Of a DNA stretch of 64,000 nt, positions 12,740 to 23,870 are shown piece by piece. A model generated the notes under the pieces. That model was not told the DNA's origin, ran no database searches, and worked only from the letters and a program-made list of their open reading frames with translations. A program made the translations under genes and the position numbers. Within the stretch, counting starts at the first letter, position 1, and each line of letters starts with the position of its first letter. The stretch is from Hevea brasiliensis (Eukaryota > Streptophyta > Magnoliopsida > Malpighiales > Euphorbiaceae). The stretch is taken from positions 77,365,652 through 77,429,651 of the forward strand of contig NC_079496.1 in assembly GCF_030052815.1 (NCBI RefSeq). The letters are read 5' to 3'.

Positions 12740-12771
12740 AAATAAATTTCATCTCGAAATTTTACCTGGCA

Positions 12772-14183
12772 TTAGTCTCTGAACAGCTGTGGGTGCTGTC
12801 TCCTCATATCCTCTTCACGTTCCGAAGTAGCATCCTGGCCTGAATGATGGTTCCACAGCACTTTAACCAGGTGTATCTGTTTGTTCCTCAGCTGCTTCAC
12901 CTCATATGCCAGAATTTTTATGGGTTCTTCCACATATGGAAGGTCTAGATTTACTTCAATCTCTTCAACTGATAGTACATGAGATGGGTCAGATCTGTAC
13001 CTCCTTAACATGGACACATGGAAGACACTGTGTATCCTTGCTAGCTCTGGAGGTAATGCCAACTGATATGCCAAAGGACCCACTCTTTCCAGAACTTCAT
13101 ATGGTCCGATGAAACGAGGACTCAGTTTCCCCTTTCTGCCAAATCTCATAATCCTCTTCCAAGGAGAAACTTTGAGGAATACCTTATCACCCACTGCGTA
13201 CTTAATATCTCTTCTTTTCATATCAACATAGGACTTCTGACGGTCTGATGCAGCCTTGAGTCTATCTCTAATCAATCTGATCTTTTCCTCTGTCTGCTGA
13301 ACAATTTCTGGCCCAATCATCTTCCTTTCACCTACCTCATCCCAACATAGGGGAGTTCTGCACTTTCTACCATACAAAGCTTCATATGGAGGCATCCCAA
13401 TGCTTGATTGGTAGCTGTTGTTATAAGCAAACTCAATCAAAGGCAAGTGTGTATTCCAACTACCTTCAAATTCAATCACACAAGCCCGTAGCATATCCTC
13501 CAATATCTGAATAACCCTCTCGGTGGCCATGCATGCGTGGGTGGAATCTTGTCTTTGAAGTTCAATCTAGTTCCTAGGGCTCTCTGAAGACTACCCCATA
13601 ATCTAGAAGTGAACCTAGGATCTTTGTCAGACACAATTGATACTGGCACTCCATGCAATTTTACAATCTCATATATGTACAATCTGGCCAATCTTTCCAG
13701 GCTATAGTCCATCCGAACTGGTAAAAAGTGAGCAGACTTGGTCAATCTGTCAACTATAACCCATACTGCATCATGACTACTCTGTGTCCTTGGAAGTCCT
13801 ATAATAAAATCCATAGTTATTCGTTCCCATTTCCATTCTGGTACTGACAAAGGATGTAACAAACCAGCTGGAACTTGATGTTCTGCCTTTACCTACTGAC
13901 AAGTTAGGCATTTGGAAACAAATTCAGCTATATCTCTTTTCATGCCCATCCACCAATAATGCTCTTTCAACCCTCCGTACATTTTAGTTCCACCAGGGTG
14001 CATAGCAAATGGAGACTCATGTGCTTCCTTTAAAATGATTTGTCTCAATTCCACATTACTAGGAACGCACATTCTGCCCTGATGTAGCAATAAACCATCA
14101 TCTCTCACAGAGAATTCAGGTTTCTTGCCCTGCTGGACTTCTTTCAGTAGCTTCTGATACTTTTCATCACTCTGAGCGACCAT
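12772..14183 (-). pseudogene. int: E1 integrase, frameshifted and interrupted
   Basis: 14183-13893 carries the H2C2 zinc-binding domain (EAHESPFAMH, later KCLTCQ) and ends in TAG where the frame should go on (CAG to TAG). 13862-13476 holds the catalytic core with WVIVDRLTKSAHF (first Asp) and SIVSDKDPRF (second Asp). Around 13535-13515 the segment expected to contain the HPQTDG-like motif before the catalytic Glu is altered and has lost two bases, shifting the frame. 13530-12772 encodes the last part of the core (SERVIQ is altered to TERVIQ, then LEDMLRACV), the C-terminal domain with GDKVFLKVSPWKR, and the Tekay-like tail. Integrase inserts the cDNA into chromosomes; this copy could not work. 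Confidence 0.88.
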
Positions 14184-14242
14184 TACGATCGATCAATCAA
14201 CACTTGCTGTACATGCCATGCAACTCTTGTTGTCCCTCATCA

Positions 14243-15736
14243 TCAATCTCTAAAGCGGCATCTTTGTGCTTTCAATTCACATACCATGGACATAGGAGAA
14301 ACTCTGAGATTTGCCATAGTCTTGCGACTTAAGGCGTCAGCCACCACATTTGCTTTCCCTGGCTGATAGTCTATTAAGCAATCATAATCCTTGATGAGTT
14401 CTAACCATCTCCTCTGCCTCAAATTCAATTCCTTCTGGGTGCCTAAGTACTTCAAGCTCTTGTGATCTGTATAAATGTAGCATTTCTCTCCATACAGATA
14501 GTGTCTCCAGATCTTCAGAGCAAAAACAATAGCTGCTAACTCCAGGTCATGTGTTGGGTAATTCCTCTCATTCGGTTTCAGCTGGCGTGATGCATAAGCA
14601 ATGACATTCCGATCTTGCATCAGTACACAGCCTAACCCATTGTGAGAAGCATCACTATAAACTGTGTATTCTTTACCCGGAGTAGGTAAAGTGAGGACTG
14701 GAGCTTCAGTCAAACACCTCTTCAACTCATCAAAACTTTGTTGACATTTATCTGTCCACTGAAATTTTACATCTTTCCGAAGCAGCTTAGTCAGTGGAGA
14801 AGATAACATAGAAAATCCCTTCACAAACCGACGGTAATATCCAGCTAAACACAGAAAACTATGAATTTCTGTGATGTTCCTGGGCGGCTTCCAATTAAGG
14901 ATAGCTTCTACCTTGCTGGAATCTACCTTGATCCCTTCAGCTGACACAACATGTCCCAAAAAGGAGATTTCTTTCAGCCAAAATTCACATTTCGACAATT
15001 TGGCGTATAGTTGTTTCTCCCTTAAAGTCTGCAGTACAATCCGCAGATGTCTGTCATGCTCCTCTGCATTCCTTGAATATATCAAAATGTGATCAATAAA
15101 CACCACCACAAATTGATCAAGATATGGTCTGAAGATAGTGTTCATCAGATCCATAAAAGCAGCTGGAGCATTTGTTAACCCGAATGGCATTATTAGAAAC
15201 TCATAGTGGCCATATCGAGTTCTGAAGGCAGTTTTTGGAATACTCTACTCTTGCACCTTCAACTGATAATAACCAGATCGCAAATCAATTTTGGAGAATA
15301 CAGCTGCACCCTTCAACTGATCAAACAGATCATCAATGCGAGGCAATGGATATCTATTCTTTATTGTCACCTTATTCAACTGTCGGTAGTCAATGCATAA
15401 ACGAAGAGTACCATCCTTCTTCTTAACAAACAACACTGGTGCTCCCCAAGGTGACACACTAGGGCGGATGAAGCCCTTTTCAAGTAATTCTTGCAATTGT
15501 ATCTTCAACTCCTTCAACTCTACTGGTGCCATTCTGTATAGTGTTATGGAGATTGGATCCACACCAGGCATAACATTAATTTCAAACTGCACTTCTCTTT
15601 CCGGAGGTAATCCTGGCAATTCATCAGGAAACACATCTGGAAAGTCATATACTGTAGGGATGTCCTTCAATGCTGAACTCCCCACTTGGGTGTCTACCAC
15701 ATGTGCCAAGTATGCTTCACACCCCTTTCTGATCAT
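14243..15736 (-). pseudogene. E1 reverse transcriptase and RNase H, with stop and altered active site
   Basis: 15736-15245 encodes the protease-RT linker and RT motifs ([40 protein letters not shown]). It ends at TAG 15247-15245, after which the same frame continues through [17 protein letters not shown]. The catalytic box reads FIDHILIYS: the second Asp of the usual FIDD is His (CAC at 15091-15089), while E2 keeps GAT GAC. RNase H follows ([43 protein letters not shown]). The frame then slips near 14260 and stops at 14243. RT and RNase H copy element RNA into DNA in the cytoplasmic particle. Loss of that Asp should abolish polymerase activity. Confidence 0.9.
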
Positions 15737-15766
15737 CTTTCTGGCTAGTGCAGCCGAAATGATGTT

Positions 15767-17410
15767 TTATGGCAATAACTGTCTTTCCCCATGTATTACC
15801 ACATCATTGTACTGAGGAAGGCCAAAAGTGACTGTCTTCAGCCTACAGTCAATCATGGCATGATGCCTAGCTAACCAATCCATGCCCAAGATGATATCAT
15901 AATCTCTGAAGGGCATTTCAATGAGATCGGACAGAAAAGTGTGTCCTTGGATCACCAAAGGACAATCTCTATACATTCTATTAACCCTGACTTCCTGTCC
16001 TAACGGACTTGTTACTAGCACCTCAAAGTCCATTTTTGTACATGGAACAGCAATGCAATCAATAATGCTAGCACTCACATAAGAATGGGTAGAACCCGGA
16101 TTAAATAACACAAACACATTTTGGTTAAAAGTTGAGAAGGTACCAGCCACAACATCAGATGTCTCGGCCTCCTCCCTCTGTCTCATTGCATACATTCTGA
16201 TTGGAGCACTGTCTTGCTCTGATTGTTTCACTGTGCCTTGGCTGCTTGCTGGGCTACCTCTACCCCTGCCTCTACCTCTGCTGGGTGGTTGTGAACTTCT
16301 GGTGACAGGGCTTTGAACTGACCCTTCTGCAGTAGTAGGAGGTGGTCCAACTCTACGACTACTGGTGCAGTCCTTGGCAAAGTGTCCTGTGCCTCCACAG
16401 TTATAACAGGCTCCAATAGCCTTATAGCATATTCCACAATGATTCTTTCCACAAGTTTCACATTGGCGGGCAGGGTAGGAACCTCTGGTACTCTGCTGAC
16501 CAGATAGGGGAGGTCTCTGTCCTGAATATCTTCCCCTACCAGATTTCTTGCCACCTCTGCCATGTCCCCCATAGTTCTTCCTCTTTCCAGTATGACCACT
16601 GGAACTCTGTTCTACTGATTTTCCCTCTTTCTCTGTCTTCTCTGATCTCTTTTTCTCTGGAGCAGTCTTAAACTCAACTCTTTCCAACTCTAGGGCTTGA
16701 GAAACAAGTTCAGAGAAGTTAGTGTGTTTGAAGCCGATCACTTGTACTCTGATACTGGGCTTCAAGCCAGTTTCAAACCTCTTGCATCTCTCCCTGCTGG
16801 TAGCAAGAAAACTTACTGCATAATGGCTCAGGCGGGAAAATTCCCTTTCATACTCAGCCACTGATCTGCCCCCCTGTTTCAAACTTAGGAACTCTTACAG
16901 CTTCTGGTCTACATAAGCATCAGGGACATATTTTTGCTTGAATTCCCTGAGGAAGTCATTCCATGTTAGCACTGCAGGTTCTACCAGACTGTGGGGAATG
17001 GTTTTCCACCACTCATAAGCATCCCCCTGTAGCAAAGATACAGAGTATTCGAATCTAAGCTCTTCTGTACAATGTAGCTTCTTGAACACCCTATCCATCC
17101 TCTCTAACCATTGTTCAGCTTCTAGAGGATCTACTGTCCCCTTAAACTCTGTAGCCCCATATTTCATCAATTTATCATACTGCCTAGTCGGAGATTGTGG
17201 TTGTACCACTGGTGTCTGTATTGGGACTTGAGTAGTCACATTGCCAGCCATTTGTTGGAACATTGTAGCCATCTGCTGAGCGAACTGAACAGGAAACTGC
17301 GGTACTGCAGGGGCTGGTGCTGCTGAACCACTAACATTATGTAGGCATGGGGCATCCCCTTGCACCTCAGCCTCAATAGATTGATCGACTGAACGATCAC
17401 CCTCTTCCAT
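15767..17410 (-). pseudogene. gag: E1 gag and aspartic protease, two premature stops, protease Asp lost
   Basis: I place the start at ATG 17410-17408 (MEEGDRSVDQ) rather than further upstream, because E2 has the same Met in the same context. Capsid-type gag sequence follows, then TAA at residue 172 (16897-16895; E2 has CAA) with the frame continuing. The CCHC knuckle CYNCGGTGHFAKDC is at residues about 335-348, after a Lys/Gly-rich linker. The retropepsin-like protease has FNPGSTHSYVS at about residue 436, where the catalytic Asp is Asn (AAT at 16102-16100; E2 has GAT), then ILGMDWLARHHAMIDC. The frame ends at TAA 15769-15767, where E2 has a Ser codon. Gag packages element RNA and protease matures the polyprotein. 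Confidence 0.9.
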
Positions 17411-17580
17411 ATTCAATGCGAGGATTTTAGATCTCCTGAACAAATAACACAAGGAGATTTCCTCCTGTTAGTGCATTTTTATAATGTAATGTACTGTATG
17501 TATCAAACAATGATATTGAGCAGTTGTACTATGAAGACAGAACATTCAAGTAACAGGTGAAAACATAGTTTAAAAACCTG

Positions 17581-17592
17581 GCTCTGATACCA
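17581..17592 (-). other. E1 primer binding site, initiator tRNA-Met
   Basis: The minus strand reads TGGTATCAGAGC, eight bases inside the 5' LTR edge at 17601. The motif and spacing are the same in E2 (30321-30332). Confidence 0.93.
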
Positions 17593-17600
17593 CTAAAACA

Positions 17601-20600
17601 TGTCACACCCTACCCCTCTGTAAGGCATAACATGATCCCGTAGTATACCTAATGAATTACCAACTCCGTTTACTAATAACCCATTAAATACACTACAAGG
17701 GATTTTAAAAACTTTTCTTACTTATTTTACAGTGGTGAGCACTATTTACAGGTATTAAAAACTTGGTGAACTGAAGTGAAACAATTAACTCATTTGATTT
17801 ATTTGGAATTTCTGTAAAAATTTTGGCAGAGTGCCATCTGTATTTTGGATAAAACAGTTCTTCAGAAAACCTGTAAAAGACACTTCAATAATTTTCCAAA
17901 TCTCAACTCCAATACATTTCTCAACACAACAATTTATCAACTCAATTCCATAGAAATTTTTCAAAGTCTGAGATAAGGAAATATAATACAATTTTCACAA
18001 GTCAAATAACTCATAATTAATTTACAACTTCAAGGTACAATTTGAATTTACAACTGCTCAAAACAAAAAAAAAACAATATGTACATTCAGTGGCAATACA
18101 TTACAGTGCAAAATGCCAAATGTGGTATACTCACTATACCCAAAAATCTCTTGCTGGAGGTATATGCAGCCTAGTCTGCTGCCCTGTCTGTCTCTCTACC
18201 TGCGACAGCAATAAAAAGCTATCGCTGAGACAATGTCTCAGTGGTGCACAACATTAACCAAATACAATTTAATTCACAATTCATAAGTCATGTAAATAGT
18301 GGATACTTAAAATCATAGTTAAATTCAAGACAGTAATTGTCAACAAGAATTTAAACTCCATTTGTCAATATCACAATAATTTTCATAAGTTAGATCATGT
18401 TTGAATTCAAAAGACAGTATATGTCAATAAGAGTTTAAATCCATTTCACAATCTCACAATACATATTAATAAATCACACACAGCTTAATCATGATCCATA
18501 GTTCAATTCGTCCCAAAAGCCAATGGCTAATGAGGTATTCAATTCGTCCCAAAAGTCGATGACTAATGAGGAATAACATAGCTAGCTAGCAAAAATATGA
18601 GTACTCATCCAATTCGTCCTCAACAGGCACACACCTCAACACTTCAGCCAGAGAGGGAATTCAATTCGTCCCACTAGACAAGCTAATGAGGAATACAATC
18701 AATATACATGATAGCTGTGGTTTCAAACCATTTCCAATGCTTTTAAATCAATAAGTATCCATCAATGTCATTCAAACAATTTCTCACAGTTTCAAATCAT
18801 TTACAATGCTTTTCAAGCAATAAATATTCATTCAAATACATTTCCACAATTTAAAACAATAATATATAAATAGTCAATATTTATTTCAATTGAAAATAAT
18901 TCAAAAGAATAGTTGTTGTGCACAAACCTCTGATATTTGTCTCCTGGTCTTGACTCAGTATTTCTTTCCCTTTTGCTGAGTCCTTGTTAACTGAGAAACA
19001 CAATTTGAAGTGTTTCAGTGCTAAATTAACTTGCCTCTAACGATAATGTTCGATAAATAATTCACTGAATACCTTTATTTGCTTAATCACCTAATATACC
19101 GACCCTCGATGCGTTTTAGGTAAATTAGGTTTTAGTGTCATTAATATGTCACATTCGATAGGGTTTTAGGTTTGGTACGTGTTACCAAACTCAATTCTAT
19201 GTATATTGCATTTTCTTGCATTTTATTGCAAATTGCTGGATTTCGGGATACTAGTTTGACCTAGCCGGACGATCTAGTTCCCTCAGTTTTCGGGTTTTGG
19301 TCAAAACTACAAACTTGTAGATCTATGTCTTATTCCACGTGGGGAAAAATTTCAGATCAATCCGAGTTAAGTAGACCAAGTTATGGTCATTACACTATTG
19401 CTGGTCAAATGGCATCAAATTAGGTCAATTTTAGGTCAATTTGGTCAACTTTGATTCGGCCAGTTTTTGGACCGGAACTTGTGCAAGCTTTTTGACTTGC
19501 TTCTGGTCATTTCTGGGTTTTGGTGTCTTCATAATACTTGTAGGTATGGGTCTTAACTATTCATGGTTAAAATTTCAGGTCAATTGGACCTGTTTTGAGT
19601 GAGTTATGGCCTAAACACTCACTGCTGCCCATTTGGTCATTTTTCAGGTCCTAATTGTACCTAATCCGAATTGGTCATTTTCTTAGGTCACCTTGCAAGC
19701 AGAATTTTGGTATGCTTTCTCAATGAAAGTTGGCACATTTTGTTCCTAGTTCCACCTCCAATTGGTCTCATACCAATTGAGGTTACACATTTAAACTTAT
19801 TGGCTAAAATGTACACTGCCCTTAGTTACCTTGCTTAAACACACATCAATCACACACTTACCTTGCAATATGTTTACTTCCCTACCAAATCTGTTTTGGT
19901 ACATTACCAAAAACATATTCCATTTTACATTAACATTACTTTGGGCAGATTACAATTATCCTCAACACACCAAATATAATTCTAATTTCCAAAGTCCAAA
20001 TACAATTACACATACACATAAACATTACTAGTTTTTACATACACTTTACACAACAATTTCATATACATATCCATCTATCCTTAATGCCACAATTCTGCCC
20101 ATATCTTCATGAACACATATACTTATCCAAGAGTTCCAAGGCTGCCGAAAATGTTCTTCAACACCAAAGTGTCCTACAATTCATCAATTCCCATCCAAGT
20201 GCAAAAATCACCATACACATATGAAGTAATTCACTAGGTTATTAAATCACCATAACCAACATCATTTCCCATCAAATATATGCACAATTATCTCATCAAA
20301 TACATGACTACATGGCTGTCCAAAATGAACACAACAATAACTCTTCAAACTCAAAAATTTTCTTCACAAATCCAACACCCATAACATGCACACAAAATTT
20401 AACAAAGCCATCTTCGAAAATGCTAACTTACCTTATGGTTGGAGCTTGTTAAACCTTGCTTAAACTTCTCAAATTTGGTATCAAACTCTTCCTTGTGATG
20501 AGTAGACCATTTTTTATGAAGGAACCTAAGTGATTGGAGTTGAAAATGAGGGATGGATCAAGCTTCACTCAAATTCGGCCATGGATGTTTCTTCTTTCTC

Positions 20601-21311
20601 TCAATTCGGCATGGATGAGGAAATGGAGAAGATGAAGTATTCAGATGGCATTATGGACTTACACCTGCCCCACTTAGTATATACTAATCCCATAGTGCCC
20701 CACTTACTTAATTAAATCATATAATATGCTAATTGTTCATTTAATCCCACATTAAACCCTTAATTCTCACTATTTACTTTAGGTACTACCAAATTAATTT
20801 TTCATTTTATTTTCTAAGTGTAATACTATTTATTTTTAATGGACATTTAGGTCAAAAGACAATTCGGGATGTCAAATGACCATAATGCCCCTGTTAGTTG
20901 CATTCGATTTTTCGGTAACACCGGGTTTTGTCTGTTTTTCGATTTCTCACTTTTCTTTGTACTAATTATTTAATTTTTTCTTTGATCTTTCTAATGATAT
21001 TTATTCTTCTATAAGGGTCTATTTAAGTCCTAAAAATGTTTTCCAGGGTTCCCCGCAGTCCAGGGCTAGTTAACGATCCACGCCGTGACTTCCCGGTGCG
21101 GTCACCCATCGCTAGGTTTCCCGGCTCGCTTAACTTGATCACATTTCTTTGCTATTATTTTTCCTTTGTTTTTCTTGTATTTTCTTTTCTTGTATTTCAT
21201 TATTTTATGTCTCCTCCCTCATGTCAAAGTGTAGTTCTAGGCATCCTAGCTGTCCGGACAACACTAGTCACCGGAACAGTAGAACGCACTACCGAACTTT
21301 GGGGTGTTACA
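17601..21311 (-). repeat. E1 5' LTR (right on the map)
   Basis: 3711 bp, TG...CA, nearly identical to 9009-12724. The longest length difference is around 20895-20920, where a few bases of a CGGGTTGCATTCCCG-like stretch are missing. Open frames at 17785-17991, 18042-18257, 19831-20031, 20530-20715 and 21036-21350 repeat those of the other LTR and are not genes. Confidence 0.95.
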
Positions 21312-21316
21312 AATAC
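21312..21316. repeat. Target site duplication of E1 (AATAC), right copy
   Basis: AATAC matches 9004-9008. It falls within the TNP2 coding sequence on the minus strand. Confidence 0.92.
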
Positions 21317-23563
21317 ATTCATCGATATTGAACAGGCCCACCAATCTTAGCCTCATTGGATAAATGAATAGGCAAATGAACCATGATACCAAAAATGAAG
21401 GTGGAAAGATCATCTCTAACTTGCAAAGTGTGATGGTAATTTGAGATTGAATTTGTTCTAACTGATCCACTCTTAACACCTTGGCACCAAGCACATTGAA
21501 AAACATAGACAACTCAAAAAGCGGTTCATAAACTACTTTGGGAAGAAGACCACGGGTTGTAAGAGGAAGTAAATGTTGCAAAAGGACATGGTAGTCATGG
21601 CTCTTCAAACCTGAAATCTTATGGTCTTTGAGGTTAACACAATGAGAAATATTAGATTAAAATCTATCTGGGACCTTTAATTGTTTCAAGAATTGGAAAA
21701 ATTTATGCTTTTCTTCAAGAGATAATGTGTAATTTTCCATAGGCAATTTAACTTATTCCCTTCCTTGATTGGATGCAATTCTGGCCTTATTTTCATTGCA
21801 TGCAAATCTAGTCAAGCTTTAAGATTGTCCTTGGTCTTTCCTTTCATGTTCATGATTGTCCCAATTATATTATCACATATATTTTTTTCAATGTGCATCA
21901 CATCCAAATTATGTCTCAATAATAAGGTCTTCCAATATGGAAGTTTAAAAAAAAAATACTCTTCTTATTCTAATTCTCTCCTCGACTTTCATGTGATATT
22001 CTAACTTTTTACCAGAAGCTTTTGTTAGTATTATCCCATCAAGATCTTGCACTTGTTCCAGAATTTCACTACCAGACATAGTCTTTAGAGGTAATCTATG
22101 CTTCTTTGTACCATCAAATGACTCGTTTTGATTCCTCCATTTGTGAGTAATTAAAAGATAACGCCGATGTCCCATACAACATTGCTTGCAACCGTTAGCT
22201 AAACTCATCCAAGAAGTGTCTTTGTTACAATAAGGACAAGCCAATTTCCCCTTAGTACTCCATCCAGACAATTTCCCATATGCAACAAAATCATTAATGG
22301 TCCATAACAAGGCAGCATGTAAATGAAAATTTTTCCTAGTCGATGCATCAAATGTCTCAACTCCAATTTCCCATAACTCCGTCAATTCTTCTATCAATGG
22401 TTGGAGATCGACATCAATTGCATCACTAGGACCTTTAGGACTGGGAATAAGCATTGACAAAATAAGATTTTATTACTTCATGCACATCCATGGTGGAAAA
22501 TTATAACAAATGAGAATCATAGGCCATATGCTACATGGTGTCTTTGAACTTGTAAATGGTTAAAAACCATCACTAGCAAGACCAACCCTAACATTTCGAG
22601 GGTCTGAGGCAAATGATTCATGAAGCTCATTGAAAGACTTCCATGCCATTAAATCGGCTGGATACCTCATCACCCCATCATCAACTCTATTATCATGATG
22701 CCATCTCATCAAAGAAGATGTTTTGGTGGACATAAGCAATCTTTGAATCCTAGGCTTTAATGGAAAATAACGTAGTATTTTCATTGGTATTTTCTTACCA
22801 TTTGCTTTATACCTTACTTCCACATTATGCTTATCATACTTCCATTTGGAAACACCACAAACCTTATAAAAGTTTGCATCTTTATCTTCCTTCTAGAATA
22901 ACATGCAATCATTTATACAAGCATCCATCTTTTTCTAAGAAAGGCCAAGATCTTGAATTATCTTCTTTGCCTCATAATATGAATTAGGAAAAGTACACCC
23001 TTTAGGAAGTAATTCTTCTTTAAGTATCTTCAATAACATATTAAATGATTCATTACTCCATTGATCAAGGCTTTTGATGTGAAGTAATTTTACTAGTGCT
23101 GACAACTTTAAGGTTGCAAAACCTTCATATAGTCGCTGCTGAGAATCCCTTAACAAGCTATAAAATTTTTTTGCTTCAACATTTGGTTCCTCTAGAAGAA
23201 TGTCATTGTTACCATCAAAATCATTAAAGTGAGGATAGAAATCTCTCACAATTTCTTCGATCTCATCTTCACTTTCATCTCTCAATTCACCATCATCACT
23301 TTCGGATTGAGCCTCACTACTAATTTCTCCCCAAGGTGATACCAAAAAGTATAATTCTTCATTATCCCATACACTTTTGAATGTGTCTCAACCACTTCAC
23401 GAGTTCCCGAATATGTGTTCCCACATTTCATGCATGGACACCTAATTTCATATTTCTCCCCTGTCTTATTAAAAGCCAATTTCACAAATTTCTTAACTCC
23501 TCTTTGATATGCTTCATTAAGTCTATTATCAACAAGGTCCATCCAATCCTTACTAAATGCCAT
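21317..23563 (-). pseudogene. CACTA TNP2 transposase, N-terminal and central part
   Basis: The frame opens at about 23563 (MAFSKDWMDLVDNRL). It begins with a transposase-associated domain with a zinc-finger-like IRCPCMKCGN, then an acidic stretch (23345-23230). The Transposase_21/TNP2 core spans about 22823-21750: RWHHDNRVDDGVMRYPADL, FALLWTIND-type LLWTINDFVAYGKLSGW, KGKLACPYCNKD, CCMGHRRYL, then DVMHIEKNICDNIIG. The first half of DUF4218 (SHDYHVLLQHLLPL, LCKLEMIFPPSF) runs to the E1 insertion. Interruptions are TAA at 22560, frame slips near 21960 and 23290, stops near 21660 and TGA about 12 bases before the insertion site. It continues at 9003. This is the DNA-cleaving transposase of CACTA elements. 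Confidence 0.85.
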
Positions 23564-23813
23564 ATTATCATAGATGGATGATAACGATGTCAAGATTACC
23601 TAGTAAAGGACAATATCCACATAACGGTTAAAAAGGAAGGATAAATTTTTAATAAACAAATATCCAAATAAAAGTTTACGGAAAGTGAGCACAAATTATC
23701 CATCATTTATAAGAAAGAGAATCTACAAATCTAAGATATGCTATACAAACCAAACATTTTACTCTTCAAGGCCTACTACTACTCAAGAGAATTAATAAGC
23801 AAGTAGGTTTTAC

Positions 23814-23870
<57 letters not shown>

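Larger units (their letters stand above)
9009..21311 (-). mobile_element. E1: full-length Ty3/gypsy Tekay/Del-like retrotransposon
   Basis: This is a 12.3-kb element with LTRs of 3716 bp (9009-12724) and 3711 bp (17601-21311), an initiator-Met primer site, a polypurine tract and a perfect AATAC duplication. The gene order on the minus strand is gag, protease, RT, RNase H, integrase, which defines Ty3/gypsy. The integrase tail (YVEEPIKIL, then LRNKQIHLVKVLWNHHSGQDATSERE) resembles the chromodomain-like tail of Tekay/Del chromoviruses, and LTRs over 3 kb fit that lineage. Comparing the LTRs by eye I count about 50 substitutions and a few short indels, about 1.3-1.4% divergence. All coding modules carry stops or frameshifts. 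Confidence 0.95.

Noticed and set aside
12449..12745. 98-codon plus-strand frame, also at 21036-21350, 35135-35326 and 43805-44209
   Set aside because: All copies are the outer ends of related LTRs. The shared wording comes from shared LTR sequence, and it sits at the LTR edge with no start context.
16228..16599. 123-codon minus-strand frame overlapping E1 gag
   Set aside because: It is the gag linker and knuckle region read in another frame. The CCHC motif is only in the main frame.
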